From NCBI GenBank assembly GCA_003255065.1, contig QAOA01000289.1, forward strand, positions 1,411,805 to 1,475,804: DNA of 64,000 nucleotides. The letters run 5' to 3'. The stretch's first letter is position 1, and every line of letters begins with the position of its first letter. Under the pieces are notes generated by a model. That model was not told where the DNA came from, did no database searches, and saw only the letters and a list, made by a program, of their open reading frames with translations. Below are positions 33,801 to 46,207 of the stretch, piece by piece. Both the position numbers and the translations under genes were made by a program. The DNA is from Cercis canadensis (taxonomy: Eukaryota > Streptophyta > Magnoliopsida > Fabales > Fabaceae).

Positions 33801-35390
33801 TATTAAAAGTGACTAAATAGAGAGTCCAAGTTTCTGAATTCAATCATTCAAAACAAAGAATAATTGCTGTCGCAACATTTTCTGTATCACATCATATCAT
33901 AACAGGTTAGAGATCATAATTTGCCACAAGATACCAGATTCCATATACATCCATTACTCTAGATTTACTCTGCTTCACTAATCAAGTCAATAAAGCATCC
34001 ACTGTTCTACACTTAATGACAATGACATTCTAATCCTCTACATGGTGCACACATGCTCCCCAGCTGAATGCATCATTACAAATAAATTAAAAAAAAAAAT
34101 TAATCCCTTCGCATATGTATCCTATACATTAGAAGACAACAGAGCTCAATGAACTCATACCAGACTTCATTACAATTATCAACAAACAAATTAAGACTGT
34201 TGTCAATGAAGTCACTCTGACGTCCTATATAGATGAATCCATCTTGACCAAAATTTCCTACTGACCAAAATTACCATAATACAAGCCACTTCAAATCAGC
34301 CATTTTGAGAATCATCCTCGCTCATATTATTCATTTTTCAGTCCTTATCTTGTCATATACCATGGCCCAAGTCAATTTGCTGTATAACAGTTAGTTAGCA
34401 GGCTTTTGATAATAATTATTAGTTTAGGGTCGTTAGACCAGTTCAAGGTCACGTCAGCTTAACTACTGAACCTAGTGAATAATGAATATGCTGGCCCCTT
34501 CAATTATTCTAACTCTGTCTTCGTGTTCAGATTATGTCATCCTCCCCTTGTAAAGAAAAAAGAGAATCATGTGCTACCTGAAGAGAAAACTCACCTCGCT
34601 TTACTATAACCACAAACTATCCACTTCCACCTCACAACTTATATCCCAGATCTGATAGGGAATCTAAGCAAAGGATGACGGGTCCACTCACACTATCTTA
34701 AAGTCTTAAACTCCACTACAAATACATGAATCAAATCCAAAAACCAGATCAATTGAAGTAGTTCACTGTCCCTCACCCCCCTCCCCCAAAAAAAAAAAAA
34801 AAANNNAAAAAAAAAAAAAAAAACTTCGTTTCACTTAATCATATAGATATCACTCATCCCCAGAAGTAAATGACAAAAACTGCCAGATTAGAGAATTCAC
34901 TCCATTTATTGCTCTCCTACTTTCAGACACAGATTGTTCAGCAGCAAATTACTGTTATAAATGTAACAGTAAAACAAAACCCAGCAGTAACTAAGATTAA
35001 AGACTTCAAAATTCAAAGGTCAAAAGACTAAAAGGATCAATTTTTAGTACCTGGACCTGTAGTTTCGTATTCATACTTATATGTCTTCTTGATCGAATCA
35101 ACAGGCCGCCCTCTACCCCGTTTCCAAGCTGAGAACTCACCAGTCAATGGAATTGAAGATGAAATCGGCATCGGGGACAACGCCAACGCTACTTTCCCGT
35201 CAGGGCCGTACTTCCTAGGCCTCCCCCTCTTCTTCTTTACTTCCGTACCGGGCGTTGCCGCGAAACTAACCAGCGCCGGTGCAGCCGCTGTGGGCCCGGT
35301 GTTTTCATTTCTTGGAGCTACGTGGTAGCTCTCTGGAGCTTCGTCACCCTTCACGGCGAGCCCAGAACCAAAACTTTCTTTTTCTTCCAT
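30862..35390 (-). CDS. AHL: AT-hook motif nuclear-localized (AHL) protein
   Basis: Coding exons in transcript order: 35390-35051, 33599-33532, 32969-32838, 31838-31677, 31155-30862 (996 nt, 331 aa), phases consistent. The protein has two AT-hooks, KKKRGRPRKYGPDG (about residue 55) and KRGRGRPVDS (about residue 92), followed by the PPC/DUF296 domain. In that domain VGANFTPHVLTVNTGEDV, VMSFSQQGSRAICILSANG, SNVTLRQP, GGTLTYEGRFEILSLSGSF, GGMSVSLAGPDGRVVGGG and AGPVQVVVGSF are visible. Family role: binding of AT-rich minor groove/matrix-attachment DNA and transcriptional control as trimers. Two AT-hooks with an intron-containing gene fit a type II, clade B AHL (AHL1-14 group). The C-terminal third is low-complexity. 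Intron 1 holds an N-interrupted poly-A at 34788-34822. Confidence 0.94.
31411..31481. repeat. Hairpin-forming inverted repeat in AHL intron 4
   Basis: TGGCAATATTTTGATGGTG (31411-31429) pairs with CACCAACAAAATATTGCCA (31463-31481) with one mismatch over 19 bp and a 33-nt loop. The loop side also carries CACTGACAT/ATGTCAGTG pairing elements nearby. Confidence 0.7.
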
Positions 35391-37229
35391 TTATATGAAT
35401 CACCGAAAACAAAGAACCAAAACCTCTCACAAATGCTTAAACCCTACCCATTAAGGATTTAACCTTTTTCAAACTTGAACACCCAAAACAATAACGAAAA
35501 AAAAAGAAGAAAACTTTTCCCCTAAGAGAAATGGATTTGAATGCAGGAAAAAGAAAGCCAGAAATGATACAATGGAATTTGAGCTCAAAAAAAATTTCAA
35601 TCTCACAGAAAACTTCAACAACACAAAAAAGCTTCTCAGAAATGCTTCAAAGATGTAACGCCGTACAGTACAATTCTACAACTTGAGCTTGTTCTCCGAG
35701 AAACACGCAGTCCTGGAGTTCAAATCTCCACCATTGCAGAGAGTACAGAGAGCTTCAAAATTAACACTGAATTTTAGCAAAAAATTCTACAATTACAGAG
35801 AAAAATACAACTCTGGTTCACAAATTCTCCAGAGTGATTTATGAATTTAGGGTTTTGCAGGAAAAGGAGGAGTAAATAAATAAAGTTGAAAAATGGAAAA
35901 ATTAAATAAATTTAAAATAAACTAATTAAATATTGGGATTTTAATAATTAATATTTTAATTGCCAAATTCTAAGTATAAATTTTGGTTAAGAAATTGGTT
36001 CACGTCCGTCTTGGAAATTTAATAAAGGTGATTTAATAAATGGGTGTGAATAGAGATACTTAATTTGAATGCATAAAAAATAAGAAGTTTTCTGAAAAAG
36101 AAAGAAAAAACCTTTTTTATTTAAAATTGCCATTTATTTATTTAAAAGCTTTTTTTAAAAAAAAATATTCAAAGCTGTAAAGCTAAGGCCCGAAGGTTGG
36201 AGCCATTGCATTTCCCCAACTACTGACAAGTTCCTTGTCTTTTCAGTTAAATTAAAGTTGACCAAGAAACTTAAATTGAGGTTTTTACAAGAAAAAACCG
36301 TAATTTGAAATGCCCTCTTGGTTTGGTGAATCTACTGTAATTGCCACTATAACACATGCTCTATCTATCTTTTTCCCTCATTTTTTGCCCACAGCTGTTC
36401 TTTCTCTTTCCTTTTCTCCTCTTTGGCAGCTTCTCTTGACCAAAAGGGCCATTTCCTACAAGTAACCGACTTTTTCTTTTTAGGAAAAAGAAAGACCAAA
36501 TTTTTTTTTTTTTCTGTTCCAAAAAAAGATTGTCAACATTTGGATTTGGTATTTCATGGTCTCTACATCCTCTGAAACTGTCTGCAGCAAGATACTGGTA
36601 CTTGTAGGATATGTACCCAGAAAACAAAAAAAAAGTACCTGTATTATGTTGGATTTGACTACTAAACTGGAAAGATATTTCCTACTTTGGTAGTTGGTAC
36701 TTCCCGTGTTGACTAGATGAATGAGCAATCTATAGTAACCTTAAAATTTTCAATTTTCCACTAAATTCTAGGAGAAATGTTTGACCACAATATCAGTGCC
36801 AGCAATTTAGCAAGTATTTTAAGAGAGATATTTAGGACGGCCAAATCGGAAACAGAGGGAAGAATGCTTTTGCTTTTTTATATGAAAGGAAAATAATTTG
36901 AATATCCTTTGGATGAATCAAGTAGATCGAATCTCAAGAAATATTCTTCACACTGTTGAGCAACGGTAGGTAGATCAAACCAGAAAGGGGAGTTGTGCAT
37001 AAACAACCCAGCCAGAGAAACTATTTCCAGATGAAATAATCATAAATGATTGCTAAATATAATGTAAGTTATGTTCCACATCCTAGTCTACGTTCATTTC
37101 TCGTAGACTATGTACATAATCGGGAAGCCAATTACAATTGACTTATGATTATCCATCACAGGTAGCCACAGCACAAGCAAAATGAAAAAAAAAAAACAAA
37201 AACAAAAACAAACAAACAAACAAAAAAGA
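35391..37229. other. AHL upstream region and MAP65 3' flank
   Basis: 35391-35860 is the AHL 5'UTR/promoter (minus strand). The remainder is AT-rich spacer and, up to 37229, the MAP65 3'UTR with A-rich CAAAA repeats at 37183-37226. No additional exon recognised. Confidence 0.5.
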
Positions 37230-40200
37230 TCAAGCTAACACAACAAAACCAGCTCTTCTTTCCTCGAAAGAGTATTCAATCTCTTGAACCAAGTCTCCAA
37301 ACGGAACTAATGGCGGAGCTGGAGTCATGGCCATATTCATTGGAACTGACATTGTTGAAGGTGTAGTGGGGACTGGAATAGGCATCGCCTTCGGAGTTCT
37401 ATTCTGTTCATCTACCACAGTTGCTGTCTTGGAGGGAGTAGTGAATGGCACATTATTAAGTGCAATAGTCTTCTGAAATTTATCACCCTGCAGATCATCT
37501 GTGACGCTTGTCATGTTTGCTCTTGATGATACAGTTGAGGAAATGGGAGAGAAAGGTTGTCGCACCAAAGGAGATATGTCACGAACAACCCCAGCACCAA
37601 ATGAGTGCTTTTTCATAGGGACACCAGCAATGTCCAATCCTCTTCGAGCTGCATTACAATTGGGGAATCAAAAATAAAATTCAGTCATTCATAAGTTCCA
37701 AATGTACATCGGTTATAAGAGAATACGCACAAGTAAACATACATCATATGGGCTGTTTGTGCAACTTATGTGACACACAAACATCAAAGAAGCTCTGCTA
37801 GGTATACCAGCAAGAAATAATGGGAAAATCTCAGCTGATGTGGCTTTGACTTCTTCCTTCAATATCAAACAAAAAATATGCCTAAACCGTTCCTTGGTGC
37901 CACACACACCCTTATCAAAAAGCCATCATCAAGAGTACGAGGGAGAATCCGTTGGAGACTCTTCTAATAAAACACAAAGGAAAACATAAACAAGCATCCA
38001 ACAATTTTTTGAGGCTGTGTTTTGATGGCAAATTGGACACATTAACTTTGTTGATAAAAGCTGCTTGTGTCATTCATTCCAAAGAGAAAATTTACAGAAC
38101 AAAAAACACCATAACGAAAGTTCACAAAAATGAAACCAAAATCTTTCTCAAACAATAAAGGAAAAAAAATGCTTTTACGAACAATATTTCTTTTGGTTAG
38201 CAAGACCTGAACCTATAACCTAACCCATCCCACCCAACACCTTACCACTTGAGCCAAAGCTTAAGGGCAACAATATGTAAATAGACTGCTGGGTCCCTGT
38301 TCTCTCTTTTTAACCAAGCAAGAGAAGAAACACAATTATCAAATTCTACAAGGTGAAAAGTCTTCAACCCCAAAACTTAAATTAAAAAATTAAAAAAGAG
38401 TTGGTCAGCTAGTTTAAAGAAAGTACCTGAAGACAAAGATGAAATGCCATCATCCAGGTGATTTAGTTGGTCAATTTGGTGTGCTTTGTCACTCTTCCTT
38501 GTGGAGCGTGGTTGAGGGGCTTTTGAATCAGGTTTGGGAGTTTGAAGAATTGCTCCTCCAAGGGAGACCCTTCTACTAGTTGCACCTCCAGTTGACATCC
38601 TAGGTGCCTTTTTTACACTTTGGGGCTTTGAAGGGCTTGGTTTTGACCCATATAGCAACTCCTGTTCCGCTATCAATTGTCCCTGAAGTTTCTTCAGGTC
38701 CTGAAATAGAAAAATAGTTTTCTGACAAGTTATGATATGACACGTTGTGGATAAAGAAAACAAAAGATCTATTTGTTGAATGATACATAGGACTAAAATG
38801 TCATCCATATTCCAAAACTTTTTAGACAAAATCTCTCAGAATCTACTTGTTGCACCTCCAGTTGAAATACTAGGTATCTATTTGGTAAATGATGCAGAGA
38901 TCCATACCCGCTGCCTACGCCGTTCTTGTTCTTTCTCTTGCCGTAAGATAGTGTACTCTTCAAGCATTGAAAGCAGACGGATCTAGAAAAGTCACAGACA
39001 GCAGGGAATCAACCACTAATAGATACAAGTTTAACATCCAAAAGTTCCTTAAGGGACTAGCTCATTACAGGTTTAGAGAGAGTACTTACACCATCATATG
39101 TGAACTCAGTGCCTTTTTCCTTTTCCCATGAAACAGTTTTTGATGTCAATGCATCTACCATTGCTGTATACAAACAAAGACACTCAAAAATTATACACAA
39201 AAGCAATGCAGAGAAAAGGAAAGCAGCAGAATGAAATGGCAGGCAGAGAAGGAAGCAGAACAAGATCCAAAGCAAAATTAAATCTACCAAGACAATGATT
39301 AAACTAACGGTCAATACTCTATAATTACATTTCTGGCTATTAGCAAAGCCAGATATTAAGAACTGTTGCTTCATTTCCAAATTGGCAACTTTGTTAAAGC
39401 CCCTTATAAAATTTGATCACACTGCCTTGTAATATAATTCACAAAATTATGTAAAATATAGATCTACTGTTCTAGCAAAACTTGTCATGTCTTTATCATT
39501 GAGCCATAAGGATAAAGGTCTTACAACAACAAATATGGCTGGAAATTAATATCCATCTATACCTGGAATTTTATTAACCAAGGCACGAGCCTTCTCAGCT
39601 CGCTTGAGAGTAAGATGCGCACCTTTCCCAGCATTATACCGATTTTCATCCTGAAAATGAAAACAAATAAACAAATACATTAATGGGATGTTAGTCCAAT
39701 AAGAAATGTAACCAAAATGGAGATGTCTAATGAGGATGAAAACTACTAACTCTGTTGTATTCCTCAAGCCAAGACTCCTCTTCACATGCTGCTAACCATT
39801 TCTCAACCTTTTCAAGTATTTCTTTTCTGCCAAAAGCTTCCTCTTTGACTTGGGAAATTTGAAGCTCAATTTGTTCAAGCACACAAGCAGGGTCCACAGA
39901 TCCTACACCAAAAGGAGGAAGCAGATATTTAAGTTTCTAGAAGAAACAATTGCACTCATGTCTTTCAATAGCACACTAGAAAATTACCAGACTCTATAGC
40001 CTCAACAGCATATTCCACTGCACTATCTACTTCTGGAACCAAATGTGTCTTTCGACAAATCTCCTCCAGCTCTGTTCTCTTCTTAAATACAAGCTCTTTC
40101 ATTTTGCTTGATTTTAAGTCCTCTAACCTAGACACTTCCGCCTCAACCTGCATGAAATTATTACATCTCCATAAATTCTGAACCGCATAAAAAAGAAATC

Positions 40201-41935
40201 TACTCCTATCAGACTTCAGTTGCTTGTAACTCACATAATTGATAAAGTCCACAGACAAGGTGTTTGGCTCAGTTATTTCATGTTCTGAAGCAGCTATGTT
40301 ACAAGTAACACTCTGAAACATCTGCTGCTCCTCAATTGGTGTATCCATCAAGTTCCAGAGCTCTAGCATTGTTGATGCAAGATCTTGGAGCTGCCAGAGC
40401 ATAAGTAATTTACAACTATCAATACAAGAAAGAACACAGACACAAAATTCTAAATAAATGAGACATCATTAATTTCTAAATCATCTTTACCTTCTGCATT
40501 CTTTGTAATTTAACTTCCCGCAGTTTTTGTATAGCAACAGCCAGCTGCTGAATTGTATCATTACTTATGCTCCTAGATCCTTCAGTATCTCCTAAACTGG
40601 GATGAACTTCACTGACTGTCTGCTTAAAGTCCAAACCAAGCACTGAACAAAGAGAATTTAAACTGCACAGGTGGTCCTGGACCTGCTTGAGACGATCACT
40701 CTGCATAAAAAGAAGATACAAGCATAATCAGTAAGAAAGAGAACCATAGACAGATGATAGAATTCGATGAAACAGAACAAAAGGATGAAGCAGAGGAAAA
40801 TTATTGACCTTCTCTTTTTGAAGCGCATGCAGCTCTCTGTGGAATTCTTCAAGCTTTCTCAAGGATAAATCAGCTTCATCAACAACTGTTTTGGACGGAA
40901 TAAACTCTGTGGACCCATAGATCTCATTTGAGAGACTCTGTATCTGCTCTTGAACTTCTATAAATTGATTTCTTCGTTCAGACTTTCTTTTCCGCATCTC
41001 CTCCATCTCTGGAAGAATTCTTCCGAGCTCTTCCTTCAAGTTACCAGCATTTTGATCGGCCTAGAAAATGAGAGAGAAAATCAATCCTCCTTAATAATCT
41101 AACTATCAAATATCTTGACTCACAAAAGCTTTAAATCAAAACAATAGCAATTAATTAATCTTTAAAGCTATATTATAGTTTGACAAGAATACATATTAGT
41201 CATATTTACTCAACTGCTACATTTGGTACATAGTAATCAGATTTAAATAGCTTAGATACAAATCTTTATAGGTTAATATCAAAACAAGAAAGCTTAGAAC
41301 CTAAATTAACAATTTTGTATTTCCAATCAACATAAGCACCAGCATAAAAGTACACCCTACCAGCTTAACATAAGCACTTCCAACTATTACCACTGAAATT
41401 CTGACATTAAATCAAGTTTCATTTAACATCCTATCATTTAAATAATTTATAGACATGCCCCAACATGGCAGGTAGCAAACTAGCAATTCTCATCAAAATA
41501 AAATATGTCTGTCATTTCTAACCTGCCTAATATGCACTGGTCGTTCCCCCATTGCTGAACAGATAGCTGCAAGTTCTGCTTCAGAATCAGCAATCGCTTG
41601 CCTTAGTTGAGCTCTACACCTATTTGCCTGATCTACTTTTCTTCTGTACACCTCTAGACACTCTTGTTCGAGTTCAAGTAACATTTTATCTCTATCAGTC
41701 TCAGTCTCCCCAACTTCATCCCATATTATCTGATATTGAAAGTCCATTAAGGCAAAGAATGAGATTGTCTTCAACTGACCATACTTGTAGTTTGAGTATT
41801 GCCGTTCCACTTGGGGGGAGTAAGAAACAGGAAATACTAAATGCAGCAAAATGTAATATATACCTGAAGTTCATACAGAAGTGATCCACATGTTGTTTCA
41901 ACTTGCAGAAGCGAATCATTTTGGGGTTTAGGCAT
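37230..41935 (-). CDS. MAP65-3: MAP65-3 / PLEIADE-type microtubule-associated protein
   Basis: Coding exons in transcript order: 41935-41864, 41729-41523, 41060-40809, 40700-40491, 40390-40235, 40147-39988, 39902-39751, 39650-39563, 39163-39090, 38982-38908, 38700-38427, 37648-37230; 2139 nt, 712 aa. It is a PRC1/Ase1-family crosslinker of antiparallel microtubules, acting at the phragmoplast midzone in cytokinesis. Blocks visible: [53 protein letters not shown], the coiled-coil repeats, [33 protein letters not shown] (microtubule-binding region) and [20 protein letters not shown]. The C-terminal extension, with [12 protein letters not shown] and [10 protein letters not shown], identifies the MAP65-3 clade rather than MAP65-1/2. 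Length matches family members of about 700 aa. Confidence 0.96.
38195..38275 (-). mobile_element. tRNA-derived SINE-like segment in MAP65 intron
   Basis: Read on the minus strand, a pol III A-box-like TGGCTCAAGTGGTAAGG is followed after about 30 bp by a B-box-like GGTTCAGGTCTTGC. This is the layout of the head of tRNA-derived plant SINEs. It lies in the last intron (37649-38426). I do not see a clear tail or target duplication. Confidence 0.4.
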
Positions 41936-41952
41936 TTTTGAGCACTTATTAT

Positions 41953-43066
41953 CTGCCAAAACAGTTTCGGATATCAGTTTCCAAAAAATATCAGAAGAAA
42001 GAAGATGAAAACTTTGGCAGAAAGTATCATTCTGGTTTCACTGGAACTTGATGTATCATAGATATAGAAAACAGCAATAATTGACAAACTCAACAGACCA
42101 TCCAAGAGAAATCTCATATACATAAGGTTATTTGTCAATTAATGGGGCATTAATAGAAGGAACATAAGAGGTTTTAATGCAAAACATACTATAATTCACT
42201 CAAACAGTGAATAAGTTAATTTTCAAAAATGACAGCATTCTCAAATTCTGTTGAGATCTCCATCAAAAGATTATTTCCAGTTTCCCACATGAAATACTAC
42301 GAAAGGATTTTGATTGAGGTCAAAAGCAAGGTCTGTGGCCAATGCATATAAGGTAGCCATCAATCCATCATGTTGTGGCTCAAATATATGTTTATACAGT
42401 ACTGCATATCTTAATGGTGTAAAATAATGATATAACCTAGTTGCTAAATGGTGAATTTCCAAACATGTAGGCTACTACTCTGTTTACCAAACAAATACTT
42501 GTGAAACCCAAGACGCACACCTTTATCACAAGGGACGAGCCCAAGGGCTCAACCGCTTAAATGAACAGTGAAAATACTACATTACTGCCAGACCCTGATT
42601 TTCCTCGCCATCATTGTCCCTGACTAGCCGGACCAGCATGTCCCAAATCGAAAAAAGAAGACAACTAATCCGAGACAGTAATATTTCTTCTCAGATTACT
42701 GAGGGATTAATTGAGCCTGAATTTAATCAGAACTCAGTATCACAAAAGAAATGATACAGTATGTATCTCAGCTGAATGAAACTAGAACTAAACACGTGAA
42801 TTCAAAGGAAGAACGAGAAACAAAACACACTCACTAGGTTCAGCAATGAGATTAGCCAATAATAATACAAAAAAGAAAGTAAATTTTCAACAACCTAGGA
42901 TATGAACTCGCTTAAATATTACGGAAACCTGGTTGAACTTGGCTAAATTTAGAGTAAGCTTTGCTTTCTGGGTTCTAAATTAGGAATTTTTTCTGTTCCT
43001 TTTTCCGACATTTTCCTCCGCATAAGCAAAACGAGAATGTAATAAATGATCTATGAACTGACTGAC
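41953..43066 (-). other. Probable 5'UTR intron of MAP65-3
   Basis: On the minus strand a donor CAG|GTCAGT (first intron base 43066) and an acceptor TTGGCAG|AT (exon resumes at 41952) would remove 1114 bp and leave a short leader before the ATG at 41935. No coding sequence is present inside. Confidence 0.5.
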
Positions 43067-43229
43067 CTGAACAAGAGATTGGCGAAGGAGTTTTTTCCGA
43101 TGAATAATTTTCCTGAGAAAATTTGGATTTCCTGGAAAAATAAAATATTGTGATTTTGGAAATGTAGGTTTTTGAGGTTTTGAATTGAGATGAGAAATTA
43201 GAAAGTGAGGGAGGAGAGAGAGTGTGTAG

Positions 43230-43253
43230 CCGTTTGAGGAAAGGGCGACCGTT
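43230..43253 (-). promoter_or_regulatory. Two AACGG (MSA-core) boxes upstream of MAP65-3
   Basis: On the minus strand CTCAAACGGCTAC (core 43234-43230) and CCTCAACGGTCGC (core 43253-43249) lie 19 bp apart, just upstream of or within the 5'UTR exon. AACGG is the core of the mitosis-specific activator element bound by three-repeat MYB factors, which drives G2/M genes such as MAP65-3. Confidence 0.55.
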
Positions 43254-43269
43254 GAGGAGAGCGGTGGGA

Positions 43270-44369
43270 GTGGATTTGATTTGGTTTTTATTATTATTTC
43301 TACCTTCTTTTCAAAAAAAAAACAATCAAAATAAAAATCAAAATATTTATGTGGGGTTCCTCTTTCTCAGAAGGAAGAAAATTTGAATTTCAAATTTAGG
43401 AGAGAGAGTGTAAAAGAAAGAGACGGGGGTGAGGAAGAGAGAAGAAGGGAGACTTGGATCACCTGTTACTAAGTAAAAATCCGTAACAAGACAACCAATT
43501 AGATTCCGCAACGTTCACCAAAGAAAAATGAAAATTGAGAGTTAAGATTTGTTTTTCTTTTCTTTTTCTTTAATAAGAACTAATTAGATCTCCTATATTA
43601 TGAGGATATTAGATATTTAAAACTTTTTTTTTTATGTGAGATATTTTAAACCTTTTAGACAATATAGGGGAATGAATAAAAAAGCTGTTTAGGGGGGAGG
43701 CCCCCATTGAATTTGAACATGACCTTAATTAGCATTCAAATGGTAATTGAGCTAAAGGCTTATTGGCAAAATCATATTGAAATTTGATCTAAAAAATGTT
43801 TCATCTTGATGAGTATCAAATTTTGACATGAAATTTGTACATTAAATTTGTTTGATTGTTGCATGTAGCTAACACTCTAAATTTAACTTATTTAAACACA
43901 TACACGCACACTTTTTTCAACGTAGAACTTAAAGTCCAATTCTAATTTGTATGATAGATTAAGTATGTTTATTTATGCTACAATTTCTAGTTGATTTGAG
44001 TTAATACAATTAGAAGAGGAGGAGATTCTCTTATATTAAGCAAACATTTGTTGGTAGTTTTTGTCACTTAATTTTCTTAATTGATAAACCATTATGTATA
44101 CCTTAATAGTAAAGAATTTAGGTAATTTATAGGGAAATTCAAAATTCAAACCTTTTACAGCCATGTAAACCCAAAAATTTACCTAATTTTTGTAATGTTT
44201 CACTTGGCCCTCACAACGACTTTTAATTTACTTACTAGTGTAATATGATAAATTTGTGTTTATTCTAAGAAATAGCTAAATTTATTATTACATTATATAG
44301 CCGAAATAATAGAACCAAATAAGTAGTTTGTTCAATTTCTACGAACTCATCTAATGAGTTGCTTCAAGC
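43270..44369. other. Intergenic, upstream of MAP65-3
   Basis: Purine-rich stretch 43380-43455, then AT-rich spacer. No exon or repeat family recognised before the LINE remnant. Confidence 0.45.
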
Positions 44370-45300
44370 TTGTTGATGGGCTTTGTGATGATCTCAGTAG
44401 CCTATTGGACGCTTAGGGTGGGGTAAAAAACAAGAGGAAAGGAAGATTAATTGGGTTAGTTGATCCACCATGTGTATGCCAAAGAACAAGGGAGGCCGAG
44501 GCTTCAAGGATTTAAGTGTTTTTAACATTGCTATGTTGCGTAAGCAAAGCTAGAATCTATCAGGTGTTTAAAGGTAGATATTTCCCCTTCTACGCTTAAC
44601 CCTTCATGGGAATGGCGTAGCATTTTAGAGGGAAAGAAGGTGGTGAAGAAGCAAGTAAGGTCAGGAAGAGACGTGATGATGATTGAATTAGATCCTTGGA
44701 TCCCCATGGAATTCCCTTTCAAAGCTGTTATATGGCCTGGTGAAGGAAAACCAATATTAGTCAGAGAAGGATGCAAAAAGAGTGCTGAATTTAAAAACTA
44801 TCTAGGTGAGGACAGGTTAGTTTGGAGTGAATCAAACTCACCATCTTATTTGGTTAATGCTGGAACTAAAATTGCTTCAGTTATGTAGCCCAAAGGTAGA
44901 CTAGAACCATATAGTGGGCACTCCAACCCTTTGGTCTTCTATATGGTCAGTAAAAGCACCAAGAAAATACTTGTTCTTCCTTTGGAGCCTTATGCATAAC
45001 AATAACACTTGTGCTTCATCCCAAATTCATCTATTTCTGAATTGTGCTAAATCTCAGAATTTGTGGTTGATATCCCCTCTCAATCTAAGAACACCTCTTC
45101 TTCCTCACTTAAATATGAGAGAGTACTGGTGGGTGTGACTGGTTCCAAACTTTAAAGGAAAACCATAGAAGAAAAGATTAACAAGCTTTGCTACTTTCAT
45201 TTTTTGGAGGATCTGGAAAGCAAGGAATGATTAAATGTTCAATAGTAAAAGTTTGCATTCAAGGCCTCTCATGACTTTGAGGAATTCTGTTTGGTGTTTG
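44370..45300 (+). pseudogene. LINE-type reverse transcriptase C-terminal remnant
   Basis: In three broken frames one reads MPKNKGGRGFKDLSVFNIAM, then GRYFPFSTLNPSWEWRSIL, VRSGRDVMMIELDPWIPMEF and, from about 44914, WSSIWSVKAPRKYLFFLWSL with LFLNCAKSQNLW. These match the region downstream of the RT domain in plant L1-like non-LTR elements (the GxGFRDLxxFNxALLAKQ...ARYFP...WRSI...GxG...DPWLP blocks and the zf-RVT domain). Frameshifts and stops are frequent; no RT catalytic core or poly-A tail is visible, so it is an old fragment. Confidence 0.7.
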
Positions 45301-46207
45301 ATTTGCAATTGGTTTTATGCCTATCTTCTGTAGTTAAGATAGTGCTGCCTCTCCACTCTTTTTACTTAGTTTAGTTCCGTTCCATGGGGGCTCTTTTAAG
45401 CTTGTTAATCAACCAGTGGGTTTTCTCAGTTCAGGGCTCTTTCATCCCATAGGTTCTATCAATAAAGCTATCACGCTTCACCACCACGGGATACAGTAGA
45501 CTTGCACAACAGATCTCTGCAAGAATCCCCAGTTTCCATTATACAGGTTAAAGGAGAAAACTAAACATAGGGGTTGTGTCCAAGAATTGCTATCCTCAGC
45601 TTTAAAAATTGTAGGTAGTACATAAAATCAAGAGGTGAATATTTATAACTGGTTTAGGTGAAGAAAAATAACAGGGCTCAAACAAAGTACAATCACTACA
45701 GTGTTAATTTCGTTGTGACAGAAAATGCGGAAGACTAATGTTAAAAAGTCTATTTCTAATAGAGTATTTTTATTATTATCCCTAATTATGACCAACTTAT
45801 ATTGCATACTATGTTGGGCCACCAACAATTTAGTAACTAACAATCACTACTGTCAGTTTAATACAAATAAGTCATCAACTAAAGGAAGAGAAACAAATTT
45901 ACACAACATAAGCAGAAATTCAAAAAATCTGATCTTAACTTATATTGGAACATACAACAGAAAGCCATGAATAAATTTGGCTTCTTTAGTAGTACCATTT
46001 AACTTCAATAGTTGAGCAATAAGCTAGCAGCTGACCCTTCCAGTCCTTTAAAAGAATTAACTTCTCTATAATATACTTCTTTAAAAGGTAAGAAAAAAAA
46101 AAGTGACTAGTATTACCCTTCCCCAGACATGAATATTTCTGTGCAAGCCACCCTCTTGAATGCAGAAGCACAACATGCAGCTTGACTGTCAACAAAAATC
46201 AAAACTC
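45301..46207. other. Intergenic, 3' flank of the TBL gene
   Basis: AT-rich spacer with the TBL 3'UTR (minus strand) at its right end. About 46135-46207 is the part that recurs at 57155 and onward. Nothing else recognised. Confidence 0.45.

Noticed and set aside
44640..45138. Two short + frames as independent genes
   Set aside because: They are consecutive frameshifted parts of one LINE remnant.
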